64,000 bases of DNA from Marinobacter changyiensis (GTDB lineage Bacteria; Pseudomonadota; Gammaproteobacteria; Pseudomonadales; Oleiphilaceae): assembly GCF_009193265.1 (NCBI RefSeq), contig NZ_VZZZ01000001.1, positions 620,001 to 684,000 of the forward strand, read 5' to 3'. The notes beneath the pieces are model-generated. The model had not been told where the DNA came from. It ran no database searches and was given only the letters and a program-made list of their open reading frames with translations. Shown in pieces: positions 29,329 to 38,876 of the stretch; the first letter of the stretch is position 1, and every line of letters starts with the position of its first letter. The position numbers and the translations under genes were made by a program.

Positions 29329-30189
29329 TTAAAACTTCTCTACATAACCTTTCGGCAACGCAATATCCATCGCGATGGGAAGGTGATCGGACATGGGGTA
29401 ACTCACAACTTCAGCGCGCCGTATCTCAAGGCTCGGGCTCACCAGAATATGATCAAGCGCGCGCTCGGGGCGCCAGCTGGGGAAACTGTGGGCCGTATCC
29501 GGCAACGGAATCAGGTTCGTTTCGCTGAGCGGCGAGTGATTCAGCAACTCTTCTGCATGATTGTTCATGTCGCCCATCAGTACCACGTGCTGGTAGTCCG
29601 CAATCTGGTCGCGTATAAAGCCTAGCTGTCGCTGCTGGGCTGACTTGCTGAGTGAAAGATGCATCATGACGAGCACGAGCGGATCTTCCTCCGACCCGTA
29701 ACGGGCGATGATGGCTCCGCGTCCGGGGATCAGGCCCGGTAAGCGATGCTCGGTGACATCCAACGGCCGATATCGGCTCAACAGACCGTTGCTATGCTGG
29801 GCAAACTGCCCCAGGTTGCGATTCAGCTGCTGCCGCCAATAAGGCAGACCACTGGCCTCCGCAAGATACTGGACCTGGTTGATATAACCACTGCGCAAAC
29901 TGCCACCATCACACTCCTGAAGAGCGACCACGTCGTAATTCCGTAACAGGGTGGCAATGCGGTCAAGATTGTCGTTGCGGTGACGGTGAGGCAGGAAGTG
30001 TTGCCAGCTTCTGGTCAGGTAATGCCGATACGACGAGGTGTTGATGCCAACCTGAATATTGAAGGTAAGCAGCCGGATATGTCGATGAGGTTCAAATTCG
30101 GGCACATGATCCATACCCGAACAGGCCCCACGGTTGGCACCGTTAGCATCCCTGAGGCCGTCGAATTGTTTTTTGATGCGTCTGTACAT
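29329..30189 (-). CDS. Endonuclease/exonuclease/phosphatase family protein
   Basis: A 286-residue metal-dependent hydrolase of the EEP superfamily. The active-site series is complete: TFNIQVG near the start, ALQECDGG with the metal-binding Glu, HSNGLLSR, MMHLSLS, GDMNNHA with Asp and Asn, and SDHLPI with the terminal Asp-His pair. No signal peptide is evident. Start choice is uncertain: the ATG at 30189 is used, and an in-frame GTG at 30216 would add nine residues; neither has a strong ribosome site. It follows dsbA on the same strand, an arrangement shared with Pseudomonas (cytochrome c4-dsbA-nuclease). Its substrate is unknown. Confidence 0.85.
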   Translation of the reverse strand: MYRRIKKQFDGLRDANGANRGACSGMDHVPEFEPHRHIRLLTFNIQVGINTSSYRHYLTRSWQHFLPHRHRNDNLDRIATLLRNYDVVALQECDGGSLRSGYINQVQYLAEASGLPYWRQQLNRNLGQFAQHSNGLLSRYRPLDVTEHRLPGLIPGRGAIIARYGSEEDPLVLVMMHLSLSKSAQQRQLGFIRDQIADYQHVVLMGDMNNHAEELLNHSPLSETNLIPLPDTAHSFPSWRPERALDHILVSPSLEIRRAEVVSYPMSDHLPIAMDIALPKGYVEKF

Positions 30190-30263
30190 GGGGCTGGTAC
30201 CCGCCACGATTGACACCGAATCACAGGCCGAGCCGAGAAATTCCGGCCTGTGCTATCACGCAG

Positions 30264-30899
30264 TTACTGCTGGGCAGCGCGCTCTTTCTCAACAAGGTAA
30301 TCCACTACTTCAATCATGTTCTCGTGGCTTCCCGCCATCGAGGCACTGATGGTGTACTTTCCATTTACCAGCATAGTCGGTGTACCGGTTATGCGCGCGC
30401 CCCTGACCCGGGCTTGAGACTGCTGCATCTTTGCGTTCACACCAAAACTGTTGAATGTCTTGATAAACTCTTCCTCATCCACGCCGTAATCCGCCAGATA
30501 GTCGGCAAGTGCTTCAGCGGTTTCAAGCTGACGCCGATCCCGGGCAAGCGCATTGAAGAGCGCATCGTGGGTTTCATCAAGCTTATCAAGAGCCTCAACC
30601 GTGTAATAAGCGCGCGCATGGGGCTCCCAGGAACGGCCCAGGGCAGCGGGAATCAGTTCAAAGTGAACATCCTCGGCCATATTGGCCTCCCACTCCTCAA
30701 TCAGGGGCTTGAAGGTGTAACAATGGGGGCAGCCATACCAGAACACCTCGGCAACTTCGATCTTATCGTTGCTGGTGGTGGGCACCGGGTTGCTCAGCTC
30801 TGTATAGTGCCGGCCTTCCTGCCAGGTATCATCTTGTGCCTGGGCGCCGAAAGAAACCACCACCATCATCAATAACGCCGCTTTTAACATCTTTGTCAT
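30264..30899 (-). CDS. dsbA: Thiol:disulfide interchange protein DsbA
   Basis: A 211-residue periplasmic oxidase that puts disulfides into exported proteins. A signal peptide (residues 1-21, ending FGAQAQ) leads to a thioredoxin fold with the active site FWYGCPHC near residues 50-57 and cis-proline in TGTPTMLVN. A helical insert lies between. The frame continues 13 codons upstream, but the ATG at 30899 starts a normal signal peptide. The cytochrome c4 gene upstream and the nuclease downstream share the strand; a hairpin between c4 and dsbA suggests dsbA has its own promoter. Confidence 0.95.
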   Translation of the reverse strand: MTKMLKAALLMMVVVSFGAQAQDDTWQEGRHYTELSNPVPTTSNDKIEVAEVFWYGCPHCYTFKPLIEEWEANMAEDVHFELIPAALGRSWEPHARAYYTVEALDKLDETHDALFNALARDRRQLETAEALADYLADYGVDEEEFIKTFNSFGVNAKMQQSQARVRGARITGTPTMLVNGKYTISASMAGSHENMIEVVDYLVEKERAAQQ

Positions 30900-30998
30900 G
30901 AGAAAAACCTCTGTTGTTATAACCACCATCAAACACAATTGAGTGCCAACAAGTCAACTAAGACCACGATAACCTTACAAAGTTCGCCGGCACGAGAC

Positions 30999-31028
30999 AA
31001 AAAACCCCGCACTCAGGCGGGGTTTTTT
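30999..31028 (-). terminator. Terminator after the cytochrome c4 gene
   Basis: A near-symmetrical hairpin, AAAAACCCCGC / GCGGGGTTTTTT with an ACTCAG loop. It stands 16 bp after the cytochrome gene stop and ahead of dsbA. T runs flank both sides, so it could terminate in either direction, but only the minus strand has a gene ending here. Confidence 0.88.
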
Positions 31029-31043
31029 GGCCACCAAAACCGG

Positions 31044-31652
31044 TTAGTGCAAACCGGAAATGTAGCTCGATACAGCTTCTATTTCTGTGTCGGTCAGTTT
31101 CGCCGCAATATCCATCATCACCTGGCTCTGACCACCTGCATCACGCTCACCCTTGCGGTAAGCGATCAGCTGTTTCTGCACATACTCCGCAGTCTGCCCA
31201 CTCAACCGCGGATAACCGGCAGGGCCATTACCCTTGCCTGAGGGACTGTGACATGCCGAGCACGCTGCAATACCGGACGCCAGGTTACCACCGCGATAAA
31301 GCGACCTGCCCGCTTCGACCAGCTCGGGATCAGCCTCACCGATGGTCATTTCTTTTCCATCAAAATAGGCTGCCAGATTCTGTAGATCCTGATCAGACAT
31401 GTTATCCAGTATGCCGGTCATCTCCGGGATTGGCCGGTCACCAGACTTGATAAGCGCCAGTTGCTGATATAAATACTTTTCTCCCAAGCCAGACAGTTTG
31501 GGGTAAACCGCCATAATCGGAGCCGCACCGTTTTCACCATGGCACCCCGCACATACAGCTGCGTTCGCCTCGCCCGCTTCAGGATCTCCAGCGCCATACG
31601 CTGTTGCTGCCAGGCTGACGCCGAGAACAACACCTGCGATCAATTTTTTCAT
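31044..31652 (-). CDS. Cytochrome c4-type dihaem protein
   Basis: A 202-residue periplasmic electron carrier. After a signal peptide (1-20, ATAYGA) two similar cytochrome domains follow, with haem sites CAGCH near residue 34 and CSACH near 131. Methionines in the PEMTGIL and SQVMMDI regions are plausible sixth ligands. Cytochrome c4 passes electrons to terminal oxidases such as cbb3. The dsbA gene next door fits, as haem attachment and disulfide formation are linked functions in the periplasm. The divergent neighbour is engB, with 173 bp between. Confidence 0.93.
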   Translation of the reverse strand: MKKLIAGVVLGVSLAATAYGAGDPEAGEANAAVCAGCHGENGAAPIMAVYPKLSGLGEKYLYQQLALIKSGDRPIPEMTGILDNMSDQDLQNLAAYFDGKEMTIGEADPELVEAGRSLYRGGNLASGIAACSACHSPSGKGNGPAGYPRLSGQTAEYVQKQLIAYRKGERDAGGQSQVMMDIAAKLTDTEIEAVSSYISGLH

Positions 31653-31825
31653 GCTCGCTCCACTTCTCTCATCTGAAACATGTTATTTGTTGTTCAGCCG
31701 ACAGACACTGACTTCGATAGCCTGAATAAGGCCGTCAGTACCAACACTCTGCGCGCTGCCCGGATTTGGTGTAGCATTATACATTAATCCCCGATAACTG
31801 AAATCCAATAGGAAGTCCCCTGTCC

Positions 31826-32452
31826 GTGTCGGAAGATCTGTCTGCCAAAACCATTTCGTTCAACAGTGCCCGCTTTCTGGTCAGCGCCTCCCGTTTTGAG
31901 GAGTGCCCACCGGATACCGGGGCTGAAGTCGCTTTTGCCGGGCGCTCCAACGCCGGTAAGTCGAGCGCCATCAATTCCATCACAGTCAATGGCAAACTGG
32001 CCCGAACCAGTAAAACACCCGGTCGCACCCGGCTGATCAATTTCTTCTCACTGAATCGGGAAAACTGCCGCCTGGTTGACTTGCCGGGTTACGGCTACGC
32101 CAAGGTGTCCCGGGACATGAAGGATGACTGGCAGAAGCATCTTGACCATTACCTGTCCCAACGTCTGAGCCTGAAAGGCCTGGTTCTGGTCATGGATATC
32201 CGGCATCCACTTACGGATTTTGATCAGATGATGGTGGAATGGTGCGAACATAACCAGCTTCCATTGATGATTCTGGCCACAAAAGCCGACAAGCTGAAAT
32301 ATGGTCAGGCCAAAACCGCGCTGCTGGGCATCGCCAGCAAGCTGAAACCCTACAGTTGTGTGCAGCACCTGATCATGTTCTCGGCAACGTCAAAAAAAGG
32401 CATGGAGGAGAGCCGAAGCGCGTTGACCCAATGGCTGCAACAAGCAGAATAA
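31826..32452 (+). CDS. engB: Ribosome biogenesis GTPase EngB/YsxC
   Basis: A 208-residue essential GTPase needed for assembly of the 50S subunit. GTPase boxes are [10 protein letters not shown] (G1, near 37), a Thr in SKTPGRT (G2), DLPGYGYA (G3, near 85) and TKADK (G4, near 150). The start is GTG at 31826, in the context GTCCGTGTCGG with a GGAAG ribosome site 9-10 bases before; there is no suitable ATG. The 173-bp upstream gap holds its promoter; I could not identify a Spot42-like RNA there. Confidence 0.95.
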   Translation: MSEDLSAKTISFNSARFLVSASRFEECPPDTGAEVAFAGRSNAGKSSAINSITVNGKLARTSKTPGRTRLINFFSLNRENCRLVDLPGYGYAKVSRDMKDDWQKHLDHYLSQRLSLKGLVLVMDIRHPLTDFDQMMVEWCEHNQLPLMILATKADKLKYGQAKTALLGIASKLKPYSCVQHLIMFSATSKKGMEESRSALTQWLQQAE

Positions 32453-32459
32453 CCTGTAC

Positions 32460-32490
32460 AAAAAAACCCGGCCCTTCACAGACCGGGTGA
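32460..32490 (-). terminator. Terminator downstream of the TetR gene
   Basis: Read on the minus strand, ACCCGG and CCGGGT flank an 11-base loop and are followed by seven T. It lies about 120 bp after the TetR stop and just after engB on the other strand, so it may act on minus-strand transcripts before they run into engB. Confidence 0.7.
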
Positions 32491-32609
32491 AACGTCAGGG
32501 TTTGCGACGTGCTAAAACCTGAGATCAACTCAGGATGACGCCTTGGAATGTCCGAATTCTTCAGCGTCAAAAATAGGACAGCACCCCCCACGCAAAGTTC
32601 CGTTGCTAT

Positions 32610-33281
32610 CTATCCGGTCCGTTCATCTCCCACCACCGGCAACTGAGGCCGATATTTCTCCCGCAGGTCCATCACCGGTCGGTAAAATTCAGGGGTCAGA
32701 TAAGGAATCTCCAGAGTAAGCACCTGATAGATTCCTTGTTTGAGCTGGCCAAGCGACAGGTCGTTGGATAACTCCGAGCCGTGGGCAGTCTTGAGAAAGG
32801 CCAGCCAGTTGGTGATCACCAGCCAGACGTTCAGCGACATCGCCGCGCGCAGATCCTCGGACTGGGGCTGGATCACGCCGCCCTCGGCCAGACCATCAAA
32901 AATCCGGTTGATCGCCGCCAGACACCGGCTGGTGAACTTCCGGTAGTCCTCTCTCAGGCGCTGGTCACTGTCCAGCAGAAACTCCAGCTCGCGATGAAAA
33001 AAACGGTAACTCCACAAACCGTCAAATACCGATTCCAGATAGAACGTCAAATCGTCGAGCGTGAGTGGTCGGTCGTCGGGAATTTGCAGGTAGTAATCCA
33101 CCAGCTTTTCGTATTCCAGATAAATCTCGTAAATGATGTCGGACTTATTCCTGAAATGGTAATAGAGATTGCCCGGGGATATCGCCAGATACGCAGAAAT
33201 ATGGTTGGTCGTGATGTTTCGCTCACCCCGTTCATTGAATAGCTCGAGGCTCGACAACAGTATTTTGTCTCTGGTTTTCAT
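32610..33281 (-). CDS. TetR family transcriptional regulator
   Basis: A 223-residue repressor-type protein. Residues 1-50 are the TetR DNA-binding domain (TRDKILLSSLELFNERG, then NHISAYLAISPGNLYYHF with the recognition helix). The rest is a helical ligand domain. It is divergent from an aldehyde dehydrogenase gene with a perfect 16-bp palindrome between, so it probably controls both. A homologous TetR/aldehyde dehydrogenase pair lies by coaD in Pseudomonas aeruginosa. The ligand is unknown; an aldehyde or lipid-like compound would fit. Confidence 0.92.
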   Translation of the reverse strand: MKTRDKILLSSLELFNERGERNITTNHISAYLAISPGNLYYHFRNKSDIIYEIYLEYEKLVDYYLQIPDDRPLTLDDLTFYLESVFDGLWSYRFFHRELEFLLDSDQRLREDYRKFTSRCLAAINRIFDGLAEGGVIQPQSEDLRAAMSLNVWLVITNWLAFLKTAHGSELSNDLSLGQLKQGIYQVLTLEIPYLTPEFYRPVMDLREKYRPQLPVVGDERTG

Positions 33282-33383
33282 ATGCTCACTGTTGGAAAGG
33301 TTGATTTACAGCAGGTTGCGCGACGCTTCCCGGAGCGACGCGGTGAGCGGGTCCGGTTCGCCAGGGACCCGTTCTTGACTCAC

Positions 33384-33399
33384 TAGAGTATATACTCTA
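33384..33399. promoter_or_regulatory. Perfect 16-bp palindrome, probable TetR operator
   Basis: TAGAGTATATACTCTA is a perfect inverted repeat, 36 bp before the aldehyde dehydrogenase ATG and about 100 bp before the TetR ATG. Its size and place are those expected of a TetR-family operator in a divergent promoter. Binding by the adjacent regulator is inferred. Confidence 0.7.
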
Positions 33400-33435
33400 A
33401 TAATAACGTCGGATGCAATTAAGGGGAGAAAAACC

Positions 33436-34881
33436 ATGGTCGCCAATGTTGTTCAGTTGACCGAGAGCAAAAAACATATCCAATACACCGGGCGCATTTT
33501 TGAAGAACAGCGTCTGGCTTTCCGTCGCAACCCTATGCCTTCAGCCACCGAGCGAAAAGAGAACCTCAAACGCCTCAAACGGGTGCTGCTGAAGAACGAA
33601 TCCCGCATTCTGGACGCCATCGACCGGGATTTCAGCTGCCGCTCCCGGGACGAGACCCTGATCGCAGAGGTCATGCCCTCCGTTCAGGGCATCAATTATG
33701 CCCTCAGACACCTGGAGGGCTGGATGAAGCCTTCCAGGCGCAGCGTGTCGGTATTGTTCCAGCCTGCCAGCAACAAAGTCCACTACCAGCCCCTGGGGGT
33801 CGTGGGCATTATCGTGCCCTGGAACTACCCGCTTTTCCTGGCCGTCGGGCCGCTGGTGGCAGCATTGGCCGCAGGCAACCGGGTGATGGTGAAAATGTCC
33901 GAGTTCACTCCCCATACGTCGGCACTTTTCAAAGAGCTGGTGGAATCCACCTTCCCCCAGGACCTGGTCGCGGTAATCAACGGTGAGGCGGATGTAGCCG
34001 CGGATTTCTCCAGCCGGGCCTTTGACCACCTGCTGTTTACCGGCTCAACCTCGGTCGGCAAGCTGGTCATGCGGGCCGCTGCCGAGCACCTGACCCCCGT
34101 CACGCTGGAACTGGGCGGCAAGTCCCCGGCCATTATTTCTGCCAACGTGCCCATGACAGACGCAGCTCAGCGCATTGCGTTCGGCAAGGCTATCAACGCG
34201 GGCCAGACCTGCGTGGCGCCGGATTACGTACTTTGTCCCGCCGACCGGATCCAAACGTTTGTTGATGAATTCCGCACCCAATTCGCTGAAATGTACCCCA
34301 ACCTGCGGGATAACGATGATTTCACTGCAATCATCAACGAGCGCCAGTATGAGCGCTTGCAGGCCTGGCTGGATGATGCCCGCAATAAAGGCGCAGAGAT
34401 CATCGAGATCAATCCGGCCCAGGAAAACATGAAAGACGGCACTCGCAAAATGCCCATTCATCTGGTGTTGAACGCAACCGCCGACATGAAGGTTCTTCAG
34501 GATGAAATTTTTGGCCCGATACTGCCGGTGGTCAGCTACAACGGTATCGACGAAGCCATCACCTACATCAATGACCGGCCCAGACCACTCTCGCTCTACT
34601 ACTTCGGTTATGAGCGTGACCTGCAGGACTACGTCATCGCACAGACTCACTCCGGTGGCATGTGTATCAACGACACGCTGATGCACGTGGCCCAGGACGA
34701 CCTGCCATTCGGTGGCGTCGGCGCCTCCGGCATGGGCAGCTATCACGGCAAGGAAGGCTTCCTGACCTTCTCCCATGCCCGGGGTATTTTCAGCAAACAA
34801 CGCTTCAACAGCGGCAAATTCGTCTATGCGCCTCATGGCACAGCCATGCACAAGATGGTGTACAAAATGTTCATCCGCTGA
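33436..34881 (+). CDS. Aldehyde dehydrogenase, coniferyl aldehyde dehydrogenase type
   Basis: A 481-residue NAD(P)-dependent enzyme oxidising aldehydes to acids. Landmarks: VPWNYPLFL near residue 128, the cofactor loop FTGSTSVGK near 200, the general base in LELGGKSP near 222, and the nucleophile in NAGQTCVAPDYV near 256. Overall resemblance is to CalB-like coniferyl aldehyde dehydrogenases, which also act on medium and long aliphatic aldehydes; in a marine hydrocarbon-user the latter may be the real role (inference). GGGGAG precedes the ATG. It is probably controlled by the divergent TetR protein and followed by a hairpin. Confidence 0.92.
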   Translation: MVANVVQLTESKKHIQYTGRIFEEQRLAFRRNPMPSATERKENLKRLKRVLLKNESRILDAIDRDFSCRSRDETLIAEVMPSVQGINYALRHLEGWMKPSRRSVSVLFQPASNKVHYQPLGVVGIIVPWNYPLFLAVGPLVAALAAGNRVMVKMSEFTPHTSALFKELVESTFPQDLVAVINGEADVAADFSSRAFDHLLFTGSTSVGKLVMRAAAEHLTPVTLELGGKSPAIISANVPMTDAAQRIAFGKAINAGQTCVAPDYVLCPADRIQTFVDEFRTQFAEMYPNLRDNDDFTAIINERQYERLQAWLDDARNKGAEIIEINPAQENMKDGTRKMPIHLVLNATADMKVLQDEIFGPILPVVSYNGIDEAITYINDRPRPLSLYYFGYERDLQDYVIAQTHSGGMCINDTLMHVAQDDLPFGGVGASGMGSYHGKEGFLTFSHARGIFSKQRFNSGKFVYAPHGTAMHKMVYKMFIR

Positions 34882-35484
<603 letters not shown>

Positions 35485-35523
35485 AATATCAACAACAGGT
35501 GTTCGACGCCGCTCCCGAGGTAA

Positions 35524-35778
<255 letters not shown>

Positions 35779-35782
35779 GCCC

Positions 35783-37489
35783 ATGCGCCTGCTGGCAACG
35801 TTGAAGACCCGCACGCTTACCCTACTCATTGCAGTGATGGTGTTGGCAGGCTGCGCCGGTAAACCTCCGTCAAGCTCACCACTGTCGAGCTATCAACCTG
35901 CAGTTGCCAGCGCCCACCCTCTGGCCACCGAGGCCGGCATGAACGTGCTTTCCGGAGGTGGTAATGCTTTCGATGCAGCGGTCGCGACGGCCGCGGTGCT
36001 TGGCGTGGTAGAGCCCTACAGTGCCGGCATTGGAGGCGGTGGCTTCTGGCTACTTCAACAATCTGATGGCAGTACGGTGTTTGTGGATGCCCGGGAAACC
36101 GCACCCGGTCATGCTCACGAGGCCATGTATCTGGACGCCGACGGAAACGTACACCCGGACAAACTGTCGGTGAACGGGCCTTTGGCGGCAGGTATCCCCG
36201 GTCAGCCAGCAGCGTTTGCCCACATCAGCGCCCGTTTCGGCAACCAGCCGTTGCAGCGCAGCCTGCAAATGGCCATCGATCTTGCCCGGGACGGTTTCCC
36301 GGTAGATCAACGTTATCGTCAGCTTGCCGACTGGCGGCTCGACGTATTGCAGCACTATCAGGCCACCAGCCAGGTCTTTCTGGAGGATGATCAGCTTCCC
36401 GCCATCGGCACCCTGATCCGCCAACCTGCCCTGGCGCAAACGTTGTCCACACTTGCCCAACAGGGGCATAAAGGCTTCTACCAGGGCGACATCGCAGCCA
36501 GGCTGGCCGGCGATGTCTCTGCTGCCGGCGGCTTGTGGACCGTCGATGACCTGGCGAATTATCGTATTGTTGAACGGGAACCCATACGGATCGAGCACGG
36601 CCCCTACACGCTTTGGAGTGCGCCACCGCCCTCTTCAGGAGGCATCGCATTGGCACAGATGTTCGGCATGATGAGCGCCCGGCCACTCTCGCCGGCTGCA
36701 TCAGAGACCACCTCAACGCGGGTTCACTACCTTGCCGAGACTATGCGGCGGGCCTATCGGGACCGGGCATTATATCTGGGCGATCCCGATTTTACCGATG
36801 TACCGGTTGCCAGGCTGGTGGCGCCGTCCTACCTCGCCCGCCAGGCCAGCACCCTCAGCATGACTGCGGCCACGCCGAGCGAGCAACTGAAGGGCGACTT
36901 TTCCAGTGGCACTCACACCACCCACCTCTCGGTGCTGGATCGGGACGGCAACCGGGTGAGTGCAACGCTCAGTATCAACCTGCCATTCGGTTCCGGCTTC
37001 CTGTCGGCCAGCACCGGAGTGTTACTGAACAATGAAATGGACGATTTCTCCATCAAACCGGGTGTCCCCAACGCTTACGGTCTGGTTGGCGGCGAAGCCA
37101 ACAAGGTGGAACCGGGCAAGCGCCCGTTATCCAGCATGACCCCCACACTGATGCACGGCCCGACACGGAGCGCTATTATCGGCACCCCCGGGGGCAGTCG
37201 CATTATCACGATGGTGTATCTCGGATTACTGGAGCTGATGGCCGGAAGCACGGCCGAAGCGGTTGTGGCCGCCCCGCGGTTTCACCATCAGTATTTGCCT
37301 GATCAAATCCAGCACGAACCCGGCTTTCTCACTGGTGCGCTGGCCGACGAATTACGGGCACTGGGACACGATCTCAAGGACGTGGGACGAGACTACGGCA
37401 ACATGCAACTGATTGTAATTGATCATCAGAAGGGCACCACCAGTGCTGCTTCGGACCCCAGAGGTATCGGCGCAGCATCGGTGGAGTGA
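35783..37489 (+). CDS. ggt: Gamma-glutamyltransferase, predicted lipoprotein
   Basis: A 568-residue Ntn hydrolase precursor that splits or transfers the gamma-glutamyl group of glutathione. Residues 1-23 end in LAGC, a lipobox, so the protein should be membrane-anchored in the envelope, unlike soluble E. coli GGT. The self-cleavage point is in SGTHTTHLSV near residue 375, which gives the nucleophilic Thr; SSMTP and GTPGGSRI in the small subunit bind substrate. It begins 4 bp after the ferredoxin gene. The next gene is convergent. Confidence 0.94.
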   Translation: MRLLATLKTRTLTLLIAVMVLAGCAGKPPSSSPLSSYQPAVASAHPLATEAGMNVLSGGGNAFDAAVATAAVLGVVEPYSAGIGGGGFWLLQQSDGSTVFVDARETAPGHAHEAMYLDADGNVHPDKLSVNGPLAAGIPGQPAAFAHISARFGNQPLQRSLQMAIDLARDGFPVDQRYRQLADWRLDVLQHYQATSQVFLEDDQLPAIGTLIRQPALAQTLSTLAQQGHKGFYQGDIAARLAGDVSAAGGLWTVDDLANYRIVEREPIRIEHGPYTLWSAPPPSSGGIALAQMFGMMSARPLSPAASETTSTRVHYLAETMRRAYRDRALYLGDPDFTDVPVARLVAPSYLARQASTLSMTAATPSEQLKGDFSSGTHTTHLSVLDRDGNRVSATLSINLPFGSGFLSASTGVLLNNEMDDFSIKPGVPNAYGLVGGEANKVEPGKRPLSSMTPTLMHGPTRSAIIGTPGGSRIITMVYLGLLELMAGSTAEAVVAAPRFHHQYLPDQIQHEPGFLTGALADELRALGHDLKDVGRDYGNMQLIVIDHQKGTTSAASDPRGIGAASVE

Positions 37490-37514
37490 GCTTCCGGGTT
37501 TCGTTAGGCGAACG

Positions 37515-38810
37515 TTAAATCATTGGGGGCAAAGGAATTATCTGTCCGTTGAGGTCCACGTCCAGATCTTTCAGTTCAGCTTCGAGCCTGAAGGTGTCGT
37601 TGTCTCTCACCAGAAAACCCTGTTCGATGAGTGGGCGCAGTTCGGTCATCAATCCAGGCTTCGCTTCTGCCAGCGCGACCGGAATGGCTATAGATAACTC
37701 CCCGGTCAAACGTTGCATCACCAGAGTCATGGCGGCCCGGTCATCGTCAGACAGCTCCGGATGGCGCAGCATGAGGTTCCCGGACACTTCTCCGTGGGAG
37801 GTGGCTACGCTGAATGCGGGAATACCCACTGACATGCCGGCACCCGCAAGCGCCTTGACAGCGTCGCTTACGTTCATCATCAGATTCATCTGCTTTTCAA
37901 CCAACGCCTGCCTGGAAGTCACCCCATTGGCCTGGTCCGAACTCAATTTCCGTAAATCAATGAAAGAGTCCACCAGCCGATTCCAGGCAACCACCTCCAT
38001 GTTCTCCATGGCGAACTCGACTTCATAGGGACCGGATTCATCATCCCGGGAGGCAATCCGGGCAATATCCATCCGGACCTCAGAGCTGAACCGCTCATCG
38101 CCTTCTGCCGAGGTATCGCTCTGGAGCGCAAAATCCTCCAGTACAACCGCAGGCTGATTCTGATACTCCGCCTGCAGCCGCGCCATGGAGACCTTGCCTT
38201 TACCTGTCCAGACATTGCCTGCCAGCCTACTCATTGTTTGGGTGACTCTGACGTCATCCACCGCGAAACGCGCTTCCGGACCGCGGGCGACAAGGCCGGG
38301 CCAGCGCAGATCCACCTCAAGGTCATTACCGGCATCGGAAATCCTTGCCCAACCGTAACTCTCGGTGACCGTCAGGGATTCGCCGGTGTCGTCGTCCAAC
38401 CGGTCGATCGCCGGCACGTTGTATTCTATTTCAACTGTTCCCCATAGCCTGGTACTCAGGGTCACTGTCGGCAGGCGGTCGGGGAAAAACCCGGCGATCA
38501 GATCGGCGCTGGCCTGATCCGGATAGAAGGTGATTTCACTGCCAGTCACCCCATGGGAGACCTCGCCGCGATATCCCAGCTGATGGGCTTCGCCAGGGTG
38601 GGCAGGATTGCGGAAGTGGACGGTACCTTCCACCTCGGCGCCGAAAAGGTCACGCTGATAGCGTGCGGTTTCCACCGTAAAATAGGGCTGGGACTTGTTA
38701 ACCTCCAGGGTTGTCTGCTGCCATTGTTGTTCTGTCACCATGCCCACGCCCCAAGGCGCCGCAATGAGAACCACCAGCATCACACCGATGACCCCTAGCC
38801 ATTTTTTCAT
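37515..38810 (-). CDS. YdgA/DUF945 family protein
   Basis: A 431-residue protein with a basic start and one hydrophobic segment (MKKWLGVIGVMLVVLIAAP, residues 1-19) that acts as a signal anchor. The remainder is a periplasmic beta-rich domain of the DUF945 type, whose function is unknown. The frame is open 18 codons further up to 38864, but the ATG at 38810 gives the normal signal sequence. It is followed upstream by ppk1 on the same strand at 66 bp; no functional link to polyphosphate is known to me. Confidence 0.83.
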   Translation of the reverse strand: MKKWLGVIGVMLVVLIAAPWGVGMVTEQQWQQTTLEVNKSQPYFTVETARYQRDLFGAEVEGTVHFRNPAHPGEAHQLGYRGEVSHGVTGSEITFYPDQASADLIAGFFPDRLPTVTLSTRLWGTVEIEYNVPAIDRLDDDTGESLTVTESYGWARISDAGNDLEVDLRWPGLVARGPEARFAVDDVRVTQTMSRLAGNVWTGKGKVSMARLQAEYQNQPAVVLEDFALQSDTSAEGDERFSSEVRMDIARIASRDDESGPYEVEFAMENMEVVAWNRLVDSFIDLRKLSSDQANGVTSRQALVEKQMNLMMNVSDAVKALAGAGMSVGIPAFSVATSHGEVSGNLMLRHPELSDDDRAAMTLVMQRLTGELSIAIPVALAEAKPGLMTELRPLIEQGFLVRDNDTFRLEAELKDLDVDLNGQIIPLPPMI

Positions 38811-38876
38811 AAATCCCTGCTCCAGATAGTTGACCTCCAGCGCGGCCCTGCGCCGGGACGGCATCGTGTGTCCGGG

